Source: CAYVUV01 sp964455095 (GTDB taxonomy: Bacteria; Desulfobacterota; Binatia; HRBIN30; CADEER01). Taken from it: a DNA stretch of 39,867 bases. Under the pieces are notes generated by a model. The model saw nothing but the letters and a program-made list of their open reading frames with translations, had not been told where the DNA came from and did no database searches. The stretch is taken from positions 1 through 39,867 of the forward strand of contig CAYVUV010000339.1 in the NCBI GenBank assembly GCA_964455095.1, written 5' to 3'. Positions 16,561-23,387 of this stretch are shown here, in pieces (the first letter of the stretch is position 1; each line of letters starts with the position of its first letter). The position numbers and the translations under genes are program-made.

Positions 16561-17310
16561 ATGAGCGCCACACTCGCAGGCCAAGTGGCGCTGGTCACCG
16601 GCGCCTCGCGCGGGATCGGGCGGGCCATCGCCCGACAGCTCGCGGCGCAGGGGGCGCACGTCTTTGTGAATTTCGTGCGCGATGAGGCGGCGGCGGCGGA
16701 GTCGGTTCGCCTGATCGCCGAAGCGGGCGGGCGGGCGGATACGGCCCGGTTCGACGTGGCCGATGCGGACGCGGTCGCAGCGGGTGTGTCGGCCGTGTGC
16801 GCGGCTGCTGGAAGCTTGCACATCCTGGTGAACAACGCCGGTATGACCGTCGACAATCTGGTCCTGCGCCTGAAGGTGCAGGAATGGGACGAAGTCATGG
16901 CGGTCAATCTGCGCGGGACCTTCAGCTGCACCCGTGCTGCGCTGCGGGTGATGCTGCGCGCCCGCTATGGGCGAATCGTCAATCTGAGCTCGGTGATCGG
17001 GCTCATGGGAAATGCGGGCCAGGCGGCGTACGCGGCCGCGAAGGCCGGCATCATCGGCTTCACCAAATCGACGGCGCGCGAGGTCGCGTCGCGAGACATC
17101 ACGGTCAATGCCGTCGCCCCGGGGCTCATCGAGACGGAGATGGTCGGCCACTTGCCCGAAGCCCGGCGCTCGGAGTATCTGAGCGTGATTCCGGCTGGGC
17201 GGCTGGGCACTGCGGATGAAGTCGCGGACGCGGTCGGGTTTTTGGTGCGGCGGGAATCGGGTTACATCACCGGGCAGGTCATTGGGGTCAACGGCGGCCT
17301 CTACATGTGA
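16561..17310 (+). CDS. fabG: 3-oxoacyl-ACP reductase
   Basis: A 249-aa short-chain dehydrogenase that reduces 3-oxoacyl-ACP with NADPH in fatty acid elongation. Seen: the cofactor motif VTGASRGIGRAIA at the N-terminus, LVNNAGMTVDNL, the catalytic Ser144 region, and Tyr157/Lys161 in YAAAK, followed by AREVASRDITVNAVAPGLIETEM. Length and C-terminus (GGLYM) match FabG. It sits 36 nt after rpmF and 18 nt before acpP. Gene order supports FabG rather than a generic dehydrogenase. Confidence 0.93.
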   Translation: MSATLAGQVALVTGASRGIGRAIARQLAAQGAHVFVNFVRDEAAAAESVRLIAEAGGRADTARFDVADADAVAAGVSAVCAAAGSLHILVNNAGMTVDNLVLRLKVQEWDEVMAVNLRGTFSCTRAALRVMLRARYGRIVNLSSVIGLMGNAGQAAYAAAKAGIIGFTKSTAREVASRDITVNAVAPGLIETEMVGHLPEARRSEYLSVIPAGRLGTADEVADAVGFLVRRESGYITGQVIGVNGGLYM

Positions 17311-17328
17311 GACAGGAGGGTAGGGTGG

Positions 17329-17568
17329 ATGGCATCAGCGGTCGAAGCGAAGGTGCGCGAGATCATCTGTGAACAGCTCGGCGTGAGCGAGAGCGACGTC
17401 ACTCTGGACGCGTCCTTCATCGAGGACCTGGGGGCCGATTCGTTGGACATCGTGGAGCTCGTGATGGCGCTCGAGGAAGAGTACGACATGGAGATCTCGG
17501 ACGAGGAAGCCGAGAAGATCCGCACCGTGCAGGATGTGATCACGTACATCGAAACCCAGAAGCAGTAG
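17329..17568 (+). CDS. acpP: acyl carrier protein
   Basis: A 79-aa acidic carrier protein. Seen: DLGADSLDIVELVMALEEE with the phosphopantetheine-bearing Ser38, and helices typical of ACP. AGGAGGG at 17314-17320 lies 8 nt before the ATG, a strong site suited to an abundant protein. It follows fabG and supplies acyl groups to lipid synthesis, including LpxD encoded earlier in the same unit. fabF, which usually follows, is absent; a convergent nadB comes next. Confidence 0.97.
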   Translation: MASAVEAKVREIICEQLGVSESDVTLDASFIEDLGADSLDIVELVMALEEEYDMEISDEEAEKIRTVQDVITYIETQKQ

Positions 17569-17614
17569 CTGGCGCCGGCGCCTGATTTCGGCGCAGTTGT
17601 TCGTTGGGCCGAGC

Positions 17615-19273
17615 TCAGGCGGTTGCGCGCGGCTGGCGGCGGTAGAGCGAGGCCAGGAACTCTGCGTCGGGAAGGAAGCGTTCATTGCGCGAGATGACCG
17701 TGTCGCGCGGGTCCCCTGAACGCCGTTCGGGGTAGTCGATCGTGTAGTGCAGCCCGCGGCTTTCTTTGCGGCTGATGGCGGAGACGATGATCAGCTCGGC
17801 GACCAGGGCGATGTTGCGCAACTCGATGAGATCGCCCGTGACGAGGAAGTCCCAGTAGTACTGGTGAATCTCCTGCTGGAGCGCCGTGATGCGCTGCAGC
17901 GCGCGGGCGAGGCGTCGATTGGAGCGCACGATGCCGACGTAGTTCCACATGAAGCGTCGGATCTCGTCCCAGTTCTGCGTCACGACGACTGATTCGTCGC
18001 TATCGACCGCGCCGCCGGGGTTCCAGGCCGGCAGTTCGGGCGGTGTGGCGGGGTCGGTGGCGAGCAATGCGACCGCGTGCGCGGCGGCGCGGTGTCCGAA
18101 GACCACTGCCTCGAGCAGGGAATTCGAGGCCAGGCGGTTGGCGCCGTGCAGGCCGGTCATCGCCACTTCGCCGGCGGCGTAGAGACGGCGGACACTGGTG
18201 GCGCCGTCGGCCGTGGTTAGGGCCCCGCCGCAGCAATAGTGCGCGGCCGGAACCACGGGCAGGGGTTGACGCGTGAGGTCGAAGCCGTAGGTCAGGCAGC
18301 GCTGGTAGATGGTCGGGAATCGATGTTCGAGGAACTCGGCCGGCCGGTGCGAGATGTCGAGGAAGACGTGCTCGTACCCGCGCACCTTCATTTCGTTGTC
18401 GATGGCGCGCGCGACAACATCGCGGGGAGCCAGCTCGGCGTCAGGATGGTAGTCGCGCATGAACGGCGTGCCGTCGGGCCGGCGCAGAATGGCGCCCTCG
18501 CCGCGCATGGCTTCGCTGATCAGAAACGACTTGGCTGCCGGGTGATAGAGGCAGGTCGGATGGAACTGGATGAACTCCATGTTGGCGATCGGGACGCCGG
18601 CGCGGTAGGCCATTGCGATCCCATCGCCGGTGGCGATATCGGGATTCGAGGTATACAGGTACACCTTTCCCGCGCCGCCGGTTGCCAGCAGCGTGGCGCG
18701 CGCCGAGACTGCCAGTACCGTGCCGGCATCGAGGTCGAGGGCGTAGGCCCCCCAGCAGGAAACCGTCGGAGAGGCGGGCGCGAGCTTGGCGTCGGTGAGC
18801 AAATCGATGGCGAGATGGCGCTCGAGCACGCGAATGTTGGGCTCTGCGCGCACAGCGTCGACCAACGCCCGCATAATCTCCCGCCCGGTCGAATCCGAGG
18901 CATGGAGAATGCGCCGGTGGCGATGGCCTCCCTCGCGACCGAGGTCATACTCGACATCCTCTCCGCTTTCGCGCAGGGAGAAACTCGTGCCGAGTGCGAT
19001 CAAGTCGCGAATCGCTCCCGGCCCTTCGCGTACGACCAGCTCGACCAGATCCCTGTGGCACAGACCCGCCCCGGCAGTCAGCGTGTCCTCGACGTGGTCC
19101 GCGAACGAGTCCTCGGGGCTCCAGACGCTGGCGATGCCGCCCTGGGCATAGGCGGTCGCGCTTTCTGGCAGGCGATCCTTGGTCAGGACCAGGACCGAAC
19201 CGTGGCGAGCGGCGCGAAGCGCGAAGGCGAGACCGGCCAGACCGCTGCCGATCACCAGGAAGTCGGTCTGCAT
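17615..19273 (-). CDS. nadB: L-aspartate oxidase
   Basis: A 552-aa flavoprotein that oxidises L-aspartate to iminoaspartate, the first step of NAD synthesis, using oxygen or fumarate. Seen: the FAD-binding start FLVIGSGLAGLAFALRAA, ESATAYAQGGIASV near residue 38, HRRILHASDSTGREI, MEFIQFHPTCLYHP, RPLPVVP-like PLPVVPAAHYCCGG with the proton-transfer region, and the C-terminal helical domain. All are typical of NadB rather than succinate dehydrogenase flavoprotein. nadA and nadC are not in the window. It diverges from the lytic transglycosylase gene. The ATG at 19273 lacks a clear ribosome site. Confidence 0.95.
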   Translation of the reverse strand: MQTDFLVIGSGLAGLAFALRAARHGSVLVLTKDRLPESATAYAQGGIASVWSPEDSFADHVEDTLTAGAGLCHRDLVELVVREGPGAIRDLIALGTSFSLRESGEDVEYDLGREGGHRHRRILHASDSTGREIMRALVDAVRAEPNIRVLERHLAIDLLTDAKLAPASPTVSCWGAYALDLDAGTVLAVSARATLLATGGAGKVYLYTSNPDIATGDGIAMAYRAGVPIANMEFIQFHPTCLYHPAAKSFLISEAMRGEGAILRRPDGTPFMRDYHPDAELAPRDVVARAIDNEMKVRGYEHVFLDISHRPAEFLEHRFPTIYQRCLTYGFDLTRQPLPVVPAAHYCCGGALTTADGATSVRRLYAAGEVAMTGLHGANRLASNSLLEAVVFGHRAAAHAVALLATDPATPPELPAWNPGGAVDSDESVVVTQNWDEIRRFMWNYVGIVRSNRRLARALQRITALQQEIHQYYWDFLVTGDLIELRNIALVAELIIVSAISRKESRGLHYTIDYPERRSGDPRDTVISRNERFLPDAEFLASLYRRQPRATA

Positions 19274-19287
19274 GACGAGCCGCGTGC

Positions 19288-19316
19288 TTTATTCCACGCG
19301 GTCGATGACGAGGCAA
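19288..19316 (-). promoter_or_regulatory. possible nadB promoter
   Basis: On the minus strand TTGCCT (19316-19311) is followed after 17 bp by AATAAA (19293-19288). The start would fall about 8 nt upstream of the nadB ATG at 19273. Low to moderate support. Confidence 0.35.
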
Positions 19317-19333
19317 GCCGCGGAAATTAGCGA

Positions 19334-19362
19334 TTGACGGTGGGGTATCCATCCCATACTGT
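19334..19362 (+). promoter_or_regulatory. putative promoter of the lytic transglycosylase gene
   Basis: TTGACG at 19334-19339, a 17-bp spacer and TACTGT at 19357-19362. A start near 19369 would be only about 3 nt before the ATG at 19372, so the mRNA would be nearly leaderless; no ribosome site is present, which fits. Confidence 0.45.
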
Positions 19363-19371
19363 CACGCCCGA

Positions 19372-19971
19372 ATGAGTTGGCTGAAACCGTTCGCCTTGGC
19401 CACGGGGTTGGTGACGCTAGCGCAGGTCTCTCCGGTCGCGGCTGAGATTTACATGTACCGCGACAATCGCGGCTCGTTGCACTTCAGCAATGCCCCGTCC
19501 AACCCGAACTACCGGCCGTACATCCCGGAATTCAAGCCGATGCCCGGGGTGCGGTTTGGGGCTACGGATGGAGCCCGGCGCAAGGCCTTTGATCCGATCA
19601 TCAAAGACGCCGCCCGGCGCCATCAGGTAGACAAGGCGCTGATCAAGGCGGTAATCCGCGCCGAGTCGGACTTTGTCCCGTACGCCAAATCTCCCAAGGG
19701 GGCCCTGGGCCTTATGCAGCTCATGCCCGGAACGGCGCGGATGCACAACGTCTGGCGTGCCTTTGAGCCGCGCGACAACATCGAAGGCGGCGTCAAGCAC
19801 CTGCGTCTCCTGCTCGACCAGTACAAGGGCAATGTCCGCTTGGCGCTTGCGGCGTACAATGCCGGGGCCAATGCCGTGGCCCGATACGGCGGCATTCCCC
19901 CCTTTCCGGAAACGGTCGACTACCTCGAGCGCGTGCTGCATTTTCGCGACCAGTACCAGCGCGAACCCTGA
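19372..19971 (+). CDS. lytic transglycosylase with DUF4124-like N-terminus
   Basis: A 199-aa exported peptidoglycan lytic transglycosylase. Seen: a signal peptide to about residue 24 (SPVAA), a DUF4124-like segment EIYMYRDNRGSLHFSNAPS, then an SLT domain with the catalytic Glu98 in IRAESDF, the GALGLMQLMPGTA motif, and LALAAYNAGANAV. Known: SLT enzymes cleave the glycan chain to 1,6-anhydro-muramyl ends; small ones of this type often serve envelope machines such as pili or secretion systems. pgsA and a pilin-like gene follow on the same strand. The start is inferred from the signal peptide. Confidence 0.92.
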   Translation: MSWLKPFALATGLVTLAQVSPVAAEIYMYRDNRGSLHFSNAPSNPNYRPYIPEFKPMPGVRFGATDGARRKAFDPIIKDAARRHQVDKALIKAVIRAESDFVPYAKSPKGALGLMQLMPGTARMHNVWRAFEPRDNIEGGVKHLRLLLDQYKGNVRLALAAYNAGANAVARYGGIPPFPETVDYLERVLHFRDQYQREP

Positions 19972-20019
19972 ACAGACCGCGCCGGCTCGATGGCATTGGA
20001 CCCGGCCATCGTTGGGAGC

Positions 20020-20583
20020 ATGACGAATGTTCCCAACCTGCTGACCTTCCTGCGCATTTTGCTCATTCCCGTGCTCGTCGTCCTGCTCCAGGACGCCGGG
20101 CGCGGGGCGAGCGTGGTCGCCGCTCTGACCTTCTTTCTGGCCTGTTGGAGCGACTTCCTCGACGGCTATCTCGCCCGCCGGCATGGGATCAGCACGACCC
20201 TCGGCAAGCTCCTCGACCCCCTGGCCGACAAGCTCATCGTGATGGCGGCGCTGGTCATGCTCGCGGCCATGGTGAGGGAGCCGCGGGTCCCGGCGTGGAT
20301 GGTCGTGCTCATCGTCGGACGTGAGCTCGCAGTAACTGGCTTGCGCGCGATCGCCGTGGGGCAGGGAACCGTTCTGGCAGCCGATGAGCTTGGGAAGTAC
20401 AAGACGATCTTTCAGATGTTCGCCCTGCACGGCTTGCTTCTTCACTACCGCTTCCTCGGTATCGACTTCTACAGCGCCGGAATGTACTTCCTGTGGGTGT
20501 CACTCGTGGTCGGCGTTTGGTCGGGTGTCGCATACCACTTGCGCGTCATTCGCTTGGTTATGCGACCACCAACCCCGGCCTGA
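20020..20583 (+). CDS. pgsA: CDP-diacylglycerol-glycerol-3-phosphate 3-phosphatidyltransferase
   Basis: A 187-aa membrane enzyme that makes phosphatidylglycerol phosphate from CDP-diacylglycerol. Seen: the family start MTNVPNLLTFLRILLIPVLV, and the CDP-alcohol phosphotransferase motif with key residues D-G-A-R-G-D-D in DGYLARRHGISTTLGKLLDP, then about four more hydrophobic helices. The ATG at 20020 is chosen because family members begin with this N-P-N-x-L-T pattern; an in-frame ATG at 19990 would add ten residues. It lies 48 nt after the transglycosylase gene and may be co-transcribed. Confidence 0.92.
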   Translation: MTNVPNLLTFLRILLIPVLVVLLQDAGRGASVVAALTFFLACWSDFLDGYLARRHGISTTLGKLLDPLADKLIVMAALVMLAAMVREPRVPAWMVVLIVGRELAVTGLRAIAVGQGTVLAADELGKYKTIFQMFALHGLLLHYRFLGIDFYSAGMYFLWVSLVVGVWSGVAYHLRVIRLVMRPPTPA

Positions 20584-20717
20584 GAGGCACGACTCCAGTG
20601 ACCGGAAATTGCCCATTATGGGCGAAATGTCGGATGCAGGGAGCATTTCTTGTCAGGTGACCGACGGTAGGCATCCGGCATAGAAGCAAGGTCCAAAGGC
20701 CCCGGCACGTCTGCAGC

Positions 20718-20733
20718 CGGCACGTCACTTGCT
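20718..20733 (+). promoter_or_regulatory. sigma-54-like promoter element upstream of the pilin gene
   Basis: CGGCACGTCACTTGCT at 20718-20733 differs from the -24/-12 consensus TGGCACGNNNNTTGCW only at the first base, with GG and GC 10 bp apart. The start would be near 20744, just before the ATG at 20747. A weaker copy with the same GG-N10-GC spacing lies 15 bp upstream (GG at 20704, GC at 20716) and would give an 18-nt leader containing GAGG. Upstream at 20611-20623 is the inverted repeat GCCCATTATGGGC, a possible operator. Known: pilA is RpoN-dependent in many bacteria. Confidence 0.45.
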
Positions 20734-20746
20734 GAGGCCCTATGGC

Positions 20747-21139
20747 ATGTACAAGTCGCCAAGGGCCACTCGAATCAGCCGGGCTGATGGTTTCAGTCTC
20801 ATCGAGTTGATTACCGTGGTCGCAATCATCGCCATTCTGGCGGCTATTGCGATGCAGGCCGTTGGAGCGTACCGAGCGTCGGCCTACGACGCCCGGGCGA
20901 TGCACGACCTGGGCAATGCGGTCAACGCCGAGGAGGCCTACTACGCGACCAACCAGTCGTACATCACGTTCACGGCTACCGGGCCGTTGGTCGTCGACGT
21001 ACCGGGGGTGGCGGTTTCGGGCACCGTGACGCTCGACATGACGGGCGATAACGAGATGTTCTCCGGGTCCGCGACCTCGACACGCGGCACCAAGGTCTTC
21101 AAGTACGACAGCATCACCGACACCTTCATCAACGAATAG
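20747..21139 (+). CDS. type IV pilin-like protein (prepilin)
   Basis: A 130-aa prepilin. Seen: a short basic leader ending RADG, then FSLIELITVVAIIAILAAIA, the class III/type IVa processing and assembly signature: cleavage between Gly15 and Phe16, and Glu at position 5 of the mature protein. The mature helix continues with ARAMHDLGNAVNAEEAYYAT, resembling short delta-proteobacterial PilA-like pilins and pseudopilins. A small beta domain of about 70 residues follows and contains no cysteine, so there is no disulfide-bonded D-region. No pilus assembly gene is nearby, so the pilus or secretion system that uses it is unknown. The ATG at 20747 gives a leader of normal length. Confidence 0.9.
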   Translation: MYKSPRATRISRADGFSLIELITVVAIIAILAAIAMQAVGAYRASAYDARAMHDLGNAVNAEEAYYATNQSYITFTATGPLVVDVPGVAVSGTVTLDMTGDNEMFSGSATSTRGTKVFKYDSITDTFINE

Positions 21140-21216
21140 CGCGCGCCACGGCAGCGCTCGATGACAGGAGCCCGAGGGGGCAACCCGGGGTGGGTTCCGA
21201 CTCGGCGAGGTTCTGC

Positions 21217-21789
21217 TCAGCTACCCTTGGTGCGCGAAAGGTACTCGCCGTTCTCCGTGTCGATGCGGATGGAGTCGCCGACGTCGATGAAGTTCGGCAC
21301 CTGAACCACGAGCCCGGTTTCTGTTTTCGCCGGCTTCAGTGCGTTCGTGACGGTGGCGCCTCTGAGGCCTGGGGCGGTCTCGATCACGGTCAATTCGACC
21401 GTCTTGGGGAGCGCAACGGCCACCGGCGTTGTGCCTTCGTAGAACTCGACCTGCAGGCGCATGTTTGGGACGAGGAACTGGACCGCATCGCCCAAGATCT
21501 CGGGCGTCAGGGTGATCTGCTCGTACGAAGACGTATTCATGAAGTTGTACTCGCCGCCCGACTCGTAGAGGAATTCCATATCGTGCTGCTCGAGCGTGAC
21601 GCGATCGATCTTGTCCTCGGAGCGGAATCGGTTCTCGGTCTGCGTTCCAGTGCGCAAGCTGCGCAGCTTGGTCTGCACCATGCCACGCCAGTTCCCCGGT
21701 GTGATGTGCGTGACGCTGGTCACCCGGTGCAACTCACCCTGGTAGGTGATGAGCATGCCGGCGCGCAGCTGGGTAGCGGTGATCCACAT
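21217..21789 (-). CDS. efp: elongation factor P
   Basis: A 190-aa three-domain translation factor that helps ribosomes through polyproline stretches. Seen: the N-terminal KOW-like domain, the loop HITPGNWRGMVQTKLRSLRTG, the OB domains with FLYESGGEYNFMNTSSYEQ, and GDSIRIDTENGEYLSRTKG at the end. At the loop tip, where E. coli has Lys34 (beta-lysylated) and a second group has Arg (rhamnosylated), this protein has Asn33. The ATG at 21789 has GGAGG about 12 nt upstream and a promoter further up. Convergent with the pilin gene. Confidence 0.94.
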   Translation of the reverse strand: MWITATQLRAGMLITYQGELHRVTSVTHITPGNWRGMVQTKLRSLRTGTQTENRFRSEDKIDRVTLEQHDMEFLYESGGEYNFMNTSSYEQITLTPEILGDAVQFLVPNMRLQVEFYEGTTPVAVALPKTVELTVIETAPGLRGATVTNALKPAKTETGLVVQVPNFIDVGDSIRIDTENGEYLSRTKGS

Positions 21790-21823
21790 GGGGATGGTAA
21801 ACCTCCAGATTCGATCGGACGCG

Positions 21824-21852
21824 TTCCTAGCACCGCACCGCTGGCGCTGCAA
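21824..21852 (-). promoter_or_regulatory. putative efp promoter
   Basis: On the minus strand TTGCAG (21852-21847), a 17-bp spacer and TAGGAA (21829-21824). A start near 21817 would precede the GGAGG site of efp. It lies in the gap between the cupin gene and efp, so efp can be expressed independently. Confidence 0.42.
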
Positions 21853-21881
21853 CGGAGCCGTCCACCTGCAGGAGGCGCCGG

Positions 21882-22205
21882 TCAGCTCGGCTTGGGGGCC
21901 ATGAACACCAGCAACGAGAGGCGCCCGGGCCCCGGGTTCACGACGCCATGGACGACGCCGGCGGGCGCGAGCACGGCGGTTCCAGCGGCGGCATCTCGTT
22001 CGTCATTCCCAATGCGGATGCGGCCAGTTCCTTCGATGACGTAGTACACTTTGTCCGAATCGCCGTGGCTGTGAGGCGATTGTTCCTGCCCGGGCTCGAA
22101 GCAGTACACGTCGCAGAAGAAGCGGTCTGTGGTGAAGAGGTTGTTCTTCTTCATCTTGTCGGGCGCAAACCGCGCCGCGCTCGCTACGTTCGCAAATCGC
22201 TCCAT
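21882..22205 (-). CDS. single-domain cupin protein
   Basis: A 107-aa single-domain cupin. Seen: the first cupin motif as PGQEQSPHSHGDSDKVYYVIEGTG, split here by key residues His-x-His with Lys in the place of the usual Glu, and the second motif GTAVLAPAGVVHGVVNPG with its histidine. Three likely metal-binding histidines remain. AAGGAG lies 5 nt before the ATG at 22205, a strong start. It follows the four-helix membrane protein gene by 23 nt on the same strand. Function may be sensing, isomerase or dioxygenase-like; the sequence does not decide. Confidence 0.85.
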   Translation of the reverse strand: MERFANVASAARFAPDKMKKNNLFTTDRFFCDVYCFEPGQEQSPHSHGDSDKVYYVIEGTGRIRIGNDERDAAAGTAVLAPAGVVHGVVNPGPGRLSLLVFMAPKPS

Positions 22206-22228
22206 GGTGCTCCTTGTAACCTCCGCGG

Positions 22229-22735
22229 CTACCCAACCGGGCCCACCGCGGCGCCGCGAGGTAGCTGGATGGCGACCCAGACGATGACCACGACCAGGAG
22301 TAGCGCGGCGACGAGGCTGACCTGGAGACGTGACAGCATGCCGCGCAACCAGATCTCTTCGACTGGCGCATCGAGGTGAGCCCGGCCGACGAGTCGATTG
22401 CCCAATCCGAAGGCGATGTAAGCCCCCAGGTTGATGAGCAGGAAGGTGAAAAATAGCTTCCATGCCAGCACACCGCCGAGGCGCTCGAAGAACGCTGCGC
22501 GCAGCGCGGCCTTGTATGCCGTCAGGGCGAAGGCGCCCGTCATGACGAGCACGCCGAGCGCCGCGATACTGAGGGGGTCGTAGACGCGCATCGCCGCGGC
22601 GATGGCGCGCAGGCGGCGTTCGGCATCGACCTCCGCGCGCGCGGCCGGCAAACTGATTACCGCGATGGCCACTGTGGCACCAGCGTAGACCGCGAACGCC
22701 AACAGGTGCACCAAAAGATTAACGTCCGGTTCCAC
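22229..22735 (-). CDS. four-helix integral membrane protein (CopD-like?)
   Basis: A 168-aa protein with four predicted membrane helices: residues about 5-27 (LLVHLLAFAVYAGATVAIAV), 52-75 after an amphipathic segment, 88-110 (WKLFFTFLLINLGAYIAFGL) and 135-158. The build recalls CopD-like or DUF2269-like membrane proteins, but the single visible histidine in the first helix is not enough to propose a haem or copper site. The GTG at 22735 has GAGGG 7 nt upstream. It diverges from nuoB and precedes the cupin gene. No function is assigned. Confidence 0.72.
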   Translation of the reverse strand: MEPDVNLLVHLLAFAVYAGATVAIAVISLPAARAEVDAERRLRAIAAAMRVYDPLSIAALGVLVMTGAFALTAYKAALRAAFFERLGGVLAWKLFFTFLLINLGAYIAFGLGNRLVGRAHLDAPVEEIWLRGMLSRLQVSLVAALLLVVVIVWVAIQLPRGAAVGPVG

Positions 22736-22792
22736 TGCGTAGCCCTCGCGCCCTCTTAGTGAGCGATACGGGCAAACGCAACCAGGGCTGCG

Positions 22793-22821
22793 TTGACTCC
22801 CCCGGACCAAGTCGCTAAGGA
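22793..22821 (+). promoter_or_regulatory. putative nuoB promoter
   Basis: TTGACT at 22793-22798, a 17-bp spacer and TAAGGA at 22816-22821. The start near 22828 would leave about 25 nt before the nuoB ATG at 22853, with TTGGAG as ribosome site at 22842-22847. Confidence 0.42.
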
Positions 22822-22852
22822 CACGAAAGGGTTTCGACTGGTTGGAGCTTCG

Positions 22853-23377
22853 ATGAATCTCGTGACGGTGCCGCGTGGAAAAGGGGAGGAAGCCCTCCTG
22901 GAAGACAGCGTCATCTTGACGCGTGTCGACAAGGCCGTCGGCTGGGCGCGCAAGTTCTCTCTCTTCCCGTACCCATTCGCGACGGCCTGTTGCGCCATGG
23001 AGTTCATGTCGCTGTCGATGTCGCCATACGACATCGACCGGTTCGGCGCATTGCTGCCGCGATTCACTCCGCGACAGTCGGACTTGCTGATCGTGATCGG
23101 TACCGTGACCTGCCGCCAGGCGCCCATCCTCAAGCGGGTGTACGAGCAGATGGCCGAGCCCAAGTGGGTGATGTCCTTCGGCGCGTGTGCCTCGACGGGC
23201 GGGTTCTACGACAACTACACGACAGTGCCCGGAATCGACCGGGTGATCCCGGTGGACGTTTACGTGCCCGGATGTCCGCCGCGTCCGGAAGCGGTGCTCG
23301 ACGGCCTGATGGCGTTGCAACGCAGGATCCAGGGGCAGAAGCAGAAGCTCGCTGCCGAAGTCTCAGAACCCGTCTGA
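22853..23377 (+). CDS. nuoB: NADH-quinone oxidoreductase subunit B
   Basis: A 174-aa Complex I subunit that carries the terminal [4Fe-4S] cluster N2, which passes electrons to quinone. Seen: the ligands Cys46 and Cys47 in TACCAMEFM, Cys112 in FGACASTGG, and Cys141 in YVPGCPPRPEA, spaced exactly as in E. coli NuoB (65 and 29 residues). The ATG at 22853 has TTGGAG upstream; an in-frame TTG at 22793 is not used because it lies in the -35 element. nuoF follows after 10 nt. The usual neighbours nuoA, nuoC and nuoD are absent from this place. Confidence 0.95.
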   Translation: MNLVTVPRGKGEEALLEDSVILTRVDKAVGWARKFSLFPYPFATACCAMEFMSLSMSPYDIDRFGALLPRFTPRQSDLLIVIGTVTCRQAPILKRVYEQMAEPKWVMSFGACASTGGFYDNYTTVPGIDRVIPVDVYVPGCPPRPEAVLDGLMALQRRIQGQKQKLAAEVSEPV

Positions 23378-23387
23378 TTCAGCCGCA

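Noticed and set aside
17569..17614. Terminator between acpP and nadB
   Set aside because: GGCGCCGGCGCC is palindromic but has no usable loop and no T-run.
20584..20717. c-di-GMP riboswitch before the pilin gene
   Set aside because: The conserved GEMM core elements were not found, although the position would suit one.
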